Below, piece by piece: positions 13,954 to 18,871 of a stretch of DNA of 18,871 nucleotides. How positions within the stretch are numbered: the stretch's first letter is position 1; the number at the start of each line of letters is the position of its first letter. The notes below the pieces were generated by a model that was not told where the DNA came from, did not search any database, and saw only the letters and a list, made by a program, of their open reading frames with translations. The translations under genes and the position numbers were made by a program. This DNA comes from JBAXHO01 sp037138855 (GTDB lineage Bacteria > Patescibacteriota > Dojkabacteria > B142 > OLB20), in contig JBAXHO010000033.1 in the NCBI GenBank assembly GCA_037138855.1, positions 1 through 18,871 of the forward strand, read 5' to 3'.

Positions 13954-16866
13954 ATGGATAATATAATAGTCAGAGGTGCTCGCTCACACAATCTCAAAAA
14001 TATTAACGTCTCTATCCCGAAGAATAAAATCGTGGTAATTACTGGGCTTTCTGGCTCGGGCAAATCTTCACTGGCTTTTGATACGATTTATGCAGAAGGG
14101 CAGCGTAAATATGTGGAATCACTTTCGTCTTATGCCAGACAGTTTTTAGGTATCATGGAAAAAGCTGATGTCGATTCGATCACAGGACTTTCTCCAGCAA
14201 TTTCCATTGACCAGAAAACTACCGGTCATAATCCTCGCTCAACTGTCGGGACAATTACTGAAATCTATGATTATCTGAGACTTCTCTATGCCCGCGCTGG
14301 ACATCCCCGCAATCCCAAAACTGGTAATCGTTTACAGTCACAAACCGTTCAGGAAATTGTCGATGCAGTTTTGAAGCTTGGCAGTCAGGAAAACAAAAAA
14401 ATCATGATCCTTGCTCCAGTTGTGAAGCAACGTAAAGGGACGTATGAAGAACTTTTTCGCAGGTTTTTAGCACAAGGTTATCTCCGAGCAAGAGTAGATG
14501 GAGGAATTTTTTCTTTGGAAGAAGAAATCAAATTAGATCGCTTCAAAATCCATAATATAGAAATTGTAGTCGATCGTTTACAAATCAAGTCAGATAGTAA
14601 AAACGATCAAGATTTTCTCAAACGTTTAACCGATTCAGTCGAAGTGGCTTTGAATCTTGGCGCTCGGGAATTGATTATTTTAGATGCAGATAGCAAAGCT
14701 GAAAACTTTTTCTCAGAAAAATTAGTTGATACTACGACCGGAGAGTCTTTTCCAGAAATTGAACCACATACATTTTCCTTTAATTCACCATTTGGAGCTT
14801 GTCCGAAATGCAGTGGTCTCGGCGTGATTCAAGAAATTTATCCAGAAAATCTCTATAATCCCAGACTTTCCATTTCAGAAGGTGGCATTTATCCCTGGGC
14901 CAGGCTCGCTGATGATCCTGATTCCTGGAATATGCAACTGATCAAAGCAGTTGGCGATGTAGAAGGCTTTAATACCAGAAAACCTTTATCGGAAATGAAA
15001 CCGGAACATCTGAACATTCTTTTTTATGGCAATGGTGAGAAAAAATATGAAGTTACTTATTTCAGTAGAAGCAGAAGATCGATGAATACAATCAATATTT
15101 CCTTTGAAGGATTAATTCCTCAATTGAAAAGACGCTTTCAGGAAACAGATTCTGATTATATCCGCCACGAAATCGAACAATATATGCTAGAAATCTCCTG
15201 CCCGGAATGTCATGGCCAAAGACTCAGTCCCTATGCACTAGCAGTTACAATTAATAGCAAAAATATCAATGCAGTTACAGCCCTGCCACTCAATCAACTG
15301 ACACCCTGGCTGGAAAGTTTAAAATTAGTAAATCAATCTAATGATCCTGATACACTGAGCCAGCAAGAAAAAACAATTGTCAAACAAGTGGTCAAAGAAA
15401 TTGAAACACGTTTAAATTTTCTTTTGGCTGTGGGCCTCGAATATTTATCATTAAACCGTAAAGCACGAACTCTTTCCGGCGGTGAAGCCCAACGCATTCG
15501 TCTCGCTTCCCAGATTGGTACCGGTCTTTCCGGAGTTTTGTATGTCCTGGATGAGCCATCGATTGGTTTACACCAACGCGACAACCAACGGTTAATTGAT
15601 ACTTTGAATAATTTAAAAAATCTCGGCAATAGTATTCTGGTAGTAGAACATGATCAGGATACCATTATGCAGGCTGATTATTTAATCGATATGGGTCCTG
15701 GAGCAGGTATCCACGGTGGTGAAATCGTGGCAGAAGGTACTCCTCAAGAAATTTGCAAAGATCCTAAATCATTAACAGGCGCTTATCTTTCCGGCAGGAA
15801 AATAATTTCCTTCGAAAATATCCGGCAAGAAGTGGAAAAAATTGTGGGAGAAGAACCAATTAAAATAAATAACCATCCCGGTGAATTAATTTTAAAAGGT
15901 GCTACTTTAAACAATCTCAAAAATGTTGATTTGAAAATTCCTTTGGGAAAATTCGTCGTGATCACTGGTGTTTCCGGAAGCGGTAAATCATCTCTAATCA
16001 ATGAAACCTTAGCTGTTGCCCTACGCCAAAAATTGAACCGGGCCAAAGAAAGTGCCGGATCATTTACAGCCCTGGAAGGATTAGAAAATCTGGATAAAGT
16101 AATTGTCATTGATCAGTCACCCATCGGCAGAACGCCCAGATCCAATCCCGCTACTTATACCGGAATATTTACAAAAATTAGAGAAATGTATGCCAGTACC
16201 AGAGAATCCAAAGCCCGTGGTTACAAATCTGGGAGATTTAGTTTCAATGTCCGCGGTGGACGCTGCGAAGCCTGTCAGGGCAATGGTTTAATTCGCATTG
16301 AGATGCAGTTTCTGCCTGATGTATACGTCGAATGTGAAGCTTGTCATGGTAAACGATTTAACCGGGAAACTCTACAAATCGATTACAAAGGCAAGAATAT
16401 TTCTGAAATTCTCGATACTACAGTAGAAGATGCCATTCCTTTTTTTGAATCAATTTATGCGATCAATAATAAATTAGCTACCCTCGATCAAGTAGGTCTC
16501 GGTTACATCAAGCTCGGGCAGGGAGCGACAACTTTCTCAGGTGGTGAGGCACAAAGAATTAAACTGGCAGCGGAATTAAGTAAACGTGGGACTGGTAAGA
16601 CAATTTATATCTTGGATGAACCTACTACTGGCTTACATTTCGAAGATTTAAACAAGTTACTTGTGGTTTTACATAGTCTTGTCGCCAAAGGTAATACTGT
16701 TGTCGTCATCGAACACAATCTTGATCTTATTAAAACTGCTGACTGGATTATCGACCTCGGTCCTGAAGGTGGTGAAAAAGGTGGAGAAATCATTTACGAA
16801 GGAACAGTGAAAGGAATCGTTGATTGTAAGAGAAGTTATACCGGGGAGTGGCTAGCGAAACTGTAG
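13954..16866 (+). CDS. uvrA: Excinuclease ABC subunit A
   Basis: UvrA is the damage-recognition ATPase of nucleotide excision repair; a UvrA dimer loads UvrB onto lesions. The 970-residue product has both ABC modules: Walker A GLSGSGKSS (31-39) and GVSGSGKSS (from 672), signatures LSGGEAQRIRLA (from 507) and FSGGEAQRIKLA (from 861), and Walker B LDEPSIGLH and LDEPTTGLH. Zinc-binding cysteine pairs are visible at 283/286 with 416/419 and at 771/774 with 794/797. Length is slightly above the 940 of E. coli. An in-frame GTG at 13918 would add 12 residues, but it precedes the promoter-predicted transcript start, and MDNIIVRGARSHNLKN is the normal N-terminus. It is transcribed alone, diverging from the AMIN-like gene and converging on the second flavoprotein gene. 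uvrB and uvrC are not in the window. Confidence 0.98.
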   Translation: MDNIIVRGARSHNLKNINVSIPKNKIVVITGLSGSGKSSLAFDTIYAEGQRKYVESLSSYARQFLGIMEKADVDSITGLSPAISIDQKTTGHNPRSTVGTITEIYDYLRLLYARAGHPRNPKTGNRLQSQTVQEIVDAVLKLGSQENKKIMILAPVVKQRKGTYEELFRRFLAQGYLRARVDGGIFSLEEEIKLDRFKIHNIEIVVDRLQIKSDSKNDQDFLKRLTDSVEVALNLGARELIILDADSKAENFFSEKLVDTTTGESFPEIEPHTFSFNSPFGACPKCSGLGVIQEIYPENLYNPRLSISEGGIYPWARLADDPDSWNMQLIKAVGDVEGFNTRKPLSEMKPEHLNILFYGNGEKKYEVTYFSRSRRSMNTINISFEGLIPQLKRRFQETDSDYIRHEIEQYMLEISCPECHGQRLSPYALAVTINSKNINAVTALPLNQLTPWLESLKLVNQSNDPDTLSQQEKTIVKQVVKEIETRLNFLLAVGLEYLSLNRKARTLSGGEAQRIRLASQIGTGLSGVLYVLDEPSIGLHQRDNQRLIDTLNNLKNLGNSILVVEHDQDTIMQADYLIDMGPGAGIHGGEIVAEGTPQEICKDPKSLTGAYLSGRKIISFENIRQEVEKIVGEEPIKINNHPGELILKGATLNNLKNVDLKIPLGKFVVITGVSGSGKSSLINETLAVALRQKLNRAKESAGSFTALEGLENLDKVIVIDQSPIGRTPRSNPATYTGIFTKIREMYASTRESKARGYKSGRFSFNVRGGRCEACQGNGLIRIEMQFLPDVYVECEACHGKRFNRETLQIDYKGKNISEILDTTVEDAIPFFESIYAINNKLATLDQVGLGYIKLGQGATTFSGGEAQRIKLAAELSKRGTGKTIYILDEPTTGLHFEDLNKLLVVLHSLVAKGNTVVVIEHNLDLIKTADWIIDLGPEGGEKGGEIIYEGTVKGIVDCKRSYTGEWLAKL

Positions 16867-16873
16867 AATGGGA

Positions 16874-16942
16874 AAAAGTTAAAAGTTAAAAGTTAAAAGA
16901 AATAAATATAAAGAAAGAATTTAGGAATTTAGGAATTTAGGA
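16874..16942 (+). repeat. Two short arrays: AAAAGTT (period 7) and GAATTTAG (period 8)
   Basis: Three exact AAAAGTT units plus a fourth AAAAGAA occupy 16874-16901. Three GAATTTAG units occupy 16917-16942; this second array has an 8-base period, the only clear departure from seven. Both lie in the 108-base gap between the convergent ends of uvrA and the second flavoprotein gene. No hairpin terminator is seen there. Confidence 0.8.
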
Positions 16943-16974
16943 GTCAAAACTATTAATAATAAGTAAAGCTAAGG

Positions 16975-18324
16975 TTATTTCGTTGTCAAATCTTTTGTAG
17001 TACCCATTTCCGAAATGCGAGATGCTAAATGCGAACTACTCGAGATTCGCTCTTCGCCATTCGCTCTTCGCTCCCTGACTCCCGCGCTGCGCCCTGCTAC
17101 CCAACCGCTGCTCCAGGCCCATTGCAGATTGAAGCCACCACTATCGCCGTCGATATCTACTACCTCACCGGCGAAAAATAAGCCAGGGACAAGTCTCGAT
17201 TGCATGGTTTCAGAATCGATTTCGGTAGTATCCACGCCACCGGCTGTGAATTGGGCACTGTCCCAACCGAGGATTTTCTCAATTCTTTCGCGGTAGTCTG
17301 TGAAAATAATGGCAATCCGATTGAGCATTTTTTTGGAAACTTGAGTATTTTTGAGTAACGGATCAAAATCAAACGCTTCCAGAATTGTCGCAACTAATTT
17401 TTTAGGTAATAATTCGTGGAAAATACTGCCCAGATTTCGTTCTGGATTATTTGCAGTACGCTGATACATCAAGGCAATTAATTCATCCTGCGACAGATCC
17501 GGGAAAAAGTTAATCGAGCAGGTGAGTGCTGCATTTTCTTCAAGATATAAAAATCGGGAAACATCACGGCTCATTTCCAGAACAACTGGCGCTGATATTC
17601 CCAGATGAGTAAACATCATTTCCCCTGAATTTTTGGCAATAACCTTGTTTTTATTATTGAAAATTTTCAATGCTACATCGACTTTAATACCCATCAAAGA
17701 ATTACAAATTTTGCTGCTGATCCGGAATGGGGTCGAAGCGGGAAACAAATCAACTAGATGATGTCCGAAATTCTCAGCAAAACGATAACCATCACCGGTA
17801 GAGCCCAGTATGGCATAAGATTTACCGCCTGTTGCAATAATCAAACGATCAACTAAATATTCCTTCTTGGGAATTGCTTCCAACTGAAAACCTGAAACAT
17901 TCTTTTTAATTTTCTGAATTTTTTTATTGTAAAAAATCTCCACTCCTAAATGCTCGAGTTCTTTTAATAAAACATCAATTACACTTTGGGCCTTTTGGGT
18001 CGCGGGAAACATCCGCCCGCGATCTTCTTCCACTAAAGCTAACCCCAGTTTTTCAAAGAAAGCGATGGTCTCATAATTACTAAATTCAGCTAGTACTGAA
18101 GCTGCAAATTTAGCATGCTTACCATGATAATTCTTCCAGGAAACGTTTTGATTAGTAATATTGCAGCGCCCATTCCCAGTCACCAGTATCTTCCGCCCCG
18201 CTTTTTCATTTCTTTCATATATAGTTACCCTGTATCCCGCTCTAGCAGCAGCAATACCCGCCATCAGCCCAGCAGCCCCAGCACCAATAATACCAATATG
18301 GAGACGATTTGGATGTGTTTTCAT
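16975..18324 (-). CDS. BaiN/HI0933-family FAD-dependent oxidoreductase, paralogue 2, with repeat-encoded tail
   Basis: Same family as 11015-12289. It has IGIIGAGAAGL (10-20), AGRKILVTGNGRCNITN, IIATGGKSYAILGSTGDG, QFTAGGVDTTEI, TMQSRL and FFAGEVVDIDGDSGGFNLQWAWSSGWVAG. Family members, including the paralogue here, end just after GWVAG. This one carries about 37 extra residues (413-449), rich in Arg, Glu and Ser (RERRANGEER, then ISSSSHLASRISE), encoded by DNA in 7-base register (17016-17071). The simplest reading is that the old stop was lost to a heptamer array and the frame now ends at a TAA further on. The core looks intact, so the enzyme is probably functional. TATAAT lies six bases before the ATG, which suggests a leaderless mRNA. 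Substrate unknown. Confidence 0.9.
   Translation of the reverse strand: MKTHPNRLHIGIIGAGAAGLMAGIAAARAGYRVTIYERNEKAGRKILVTGNGRCNITNQNVSWKNYHGKHAKFAASVLAEFSNYETIAFFEKLGLALVEEDRGRMFPATQKAQSVIDVLLKELEHLGVEIFYNKKIQKIKKNVSGFQLEAIPKKEYLVDRLIIATGGKSYAILGSTGDGYRFAENFGHHLVDLFPASTPFRISSKICNSLMGIKVDVALKIFNNKNKVIAKNSGEMMFTHLGISAPVVLEMSRDVSRFLYLEENAALTCSINFFPDLSQDELIALMYQRTANNPERNLGSIFHELLPKKLVATILEAFDFDPLLKNTQVSKKMLNRIAIIFTDYRERIEKILGWDSAQFTAGGVDTTEIDSETMQSRLVPGLFFAGEVVDIDGDSGGFNLQWAWSSGWVAGRSAGVRERRANGEERISSSSHLASRISEMGTTKDLTTK
17016..17071 (-). repeat. Heptamer array inside a coding region
   Basis: On the minus strand, eight consecutive 7-base words: GCGAAGA and GCGAATG/GCGAATC alternate over the first four, then TCGAGTA, GTTCGCA, TTTAGCA and TCTCGCA. 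The register can be followed less clearly on both sides (about 17009-17099). It encodes most of the C-terminal tail of the second flavoprotein. Twenty-one bases make three heptamers and seven codons. Confidence 0.75.
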
Positions 18325-18330
18325 AAGGGA

Positions 18331-18336
18331 ATTATA
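18331..18336 (-). promoter_or_regulatory. -10 box implying a leaderless flavoprotein mRNA
   Basis: The minus strand reads TATAAT, then six bases, then the ATG at 18324. The expected transcription start falls on or next to the A of the start codon, so no 5' leader or Shine-Dalgarno would exist. No -35 consensus is present; that position falls in the heptamer array. Confidence 0.5.
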
Positions 18337-18346
18337 ACAGGAATTA

Positions 18347-18433
18347 GTAGATAGTAGCTAGTAGCTGGTAGCTGGTAGCTCGGAACTCGGAACTCGGAAC
18401 TCGGAACTCGGAACTCGGAACTCGGAACTCGGA
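18347..18433 (+). repeat. Long heptamer array, GTAGCTN then GGAACTC units
   Basis: Twelve units plus a partial one in continuous 7-base register. The first five are GTAGATA or GTAGCTN; the next seven are identical GGAACTC, followed by GGA. The two words meet without loss of register and share G at position 1, A at 3 and CT at 5-6. It lies between the 5' end of the second flavoprotein gene and the interrupted ORF at 18480-18692. It is the longest and most uniform array in the window. Confidence 0.95.
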
Positions 18434-18479
18434 TAAAAAAGTGTGTATGAATTGAAAATTGAAGTCAAGATTAATAAAC

Positions 18480-18692
18480 TTATCTAACTGGCTTACATGA
18501 AGCTGGTTCGTTCTCTTTTAATGGATCAATCGCTCGAAATAAATGTGCATTCATATTACTTACAATTATGCCCTCACAAAAGTTCATAAAAGGACATTTT
18601 GCAAATTCACACCATGATTTTCCCGACGGATATCAATCAGGATTAGCCCCGGGTAAATCTGGAAGGAAAATTGGTTCTAAATAAATTGACAT
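18480..18692 (-). pseudogene. Short Cys-rich ORF interrupted by one in-frame TGA
   Basis: I recognise no family. Reading from ATG at 18692, the frame stays open to TAA at 18480 (70 codons) except for one TGA at codon 20 (18635-18633). Before it is MSIYLEPIFLPDLPGANPD; after it come YPSGKSWCEFAKCPFMNFC and a polar end with IDPLKENEPASCKPVR. Four Cys, three of them spaced C-x4-C-x5-C, suggest a small metal site. A Gly at the TGA position would read smoothly (NPDGYPSG), so a GGA-to-TGA change is the simplest explanation. Alternatives are recoding of TGA, or a 35-residue protein starting at the later ATG (18587). The antisense 38-codon ORF (18568-18684) is probably its shadow. The rest of 18434-18871 holds little else I can identify. 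Confidence 0.4.
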
Positions 18693-18750
18693 ATTTTTAG
18701 AAAAACATAAATATTTTACAAAATTTTATCTAAAATTAAATAAGTCAAAA

Positions 18751-18843
18751 TCATAAATGACCACTTGTGATTCGAGCTTCAACAGCTGCTCTTACTACCG
18801 AATTTTTACAAGCATTTTTCGGGATAATGGTAATTTCGCGTTG
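18751..18843 (-). other. Open, coding-like fragment at the right edge
   Basis: Thirty codons without ATG between a TAG (18846-18844) and a TGA at 18751. The peptide includes REITIIPKNACKNS and VVRAAVEARITSGHL, which has the look of a protein C-terminus. The preceding codons in this frame are closed by TAG, while a neighbouring frame is open just upstream, so it could be the frameshifted end of a gene extending past the window. I do not recognise it. It may be noise. Confidence 0.2.
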
Positions 18844-18871
18844 CTAATTTCGCTGAAAAGGTAATAGTGAT

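Noticed and set aside
18434..18567. tRNA or other structured RNA, prompted by a GGTTCG motif at 18505-18510
   Set aside because: No cloverleaf arms or acceptor stem can be paired around it.
18568..18684. Plus-strand 38-codon ORF at the right edge
   Set aside because: It lies antisense within the minus-strand Cys-rich ORF, which is longer and has more protein-like composition; it is probably a shadow.
1..18871. UGA read as Gly (genetic code 25) as the normal code here
   Set aside because: About five thousand codons in intact genes contain no in-frame TGA, which would be common if it were a regular sense codon.

Overview
The window is AT-rich chromosomal DNA from a bacterium with a complete peptidoglycan toolkit and compact operons. 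Most start codons lack a recognisable Shine-Dalgarno sequence. The protein style suggests Candidate Phyla Radiation (Patescibacteria): an unusually large RodA/FtsW-type protein, an L27 with a divergent N-terminus, several tiny membrane proteins and fused enzymes. This placement is inference from sequence character; no marker here proves the lineage. All fifteen convincing genes end in TAA (9) or TAG (6), and none ends in TGA.

Layout. A short minus-strand ORF for a 40-residue membrane protein (165-287) lies beside a plus-strand operon: a rodA/ftsW-type gene, rplU (L21), rpmA (L27) and a perfect hairpin terminator. Next comes pth with its own promoter. From 3373 to 10756 all genes are on the minus strand. 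In transcription order these are a class A penicillin-binding protein with two small membrane proteins, asnS with a bifunctional NAD(P)HX repair enzyme, and undecaprenyl diphosphate synthase fused to an N-terminal acylphosphatase. Further right are a BaiN/HI0933-type flavoprotein, a membrane-anchored surface protein with two AMIN-like domains, uvrA on the plus strand, and a second BaiN/HI0933 paralogue. The right edge (18434-18871) holds one short ORF interrupted by a TGA and otherwise unassigned DNA.

Functional themes. Envelope building is the strongest: a lipid II polymerase-type SEDS protein, the class A PBP, UppS making the lipid carrier, and the AMIN-like surface protein. Translation (L21, L27, Pth, AsnRS) and maintenance or repair (UvrA, NAD(P)HX repair) make up the rest.

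The most unusual signal is non-coding. At least seven intergenic tandem arrays with a strict 7-base period, plus one inside a gene, lie between transcription units and are absent from the 7-kb minus-strand gene block. At two loci the order is heptamer array, hairpin, heptamer array, and a half-copy of that order, in inverse orientation, occurs at the left end. One array appears to have been absorbed into the 3' end of a gene and is translated as a 37-residue tail. Another runs over the stop codon of the paralogous gene. The pattern resembles the heptanucleotide STRR repeats described in heterocystous cyanobacteria, but here it is combined with hairpins.
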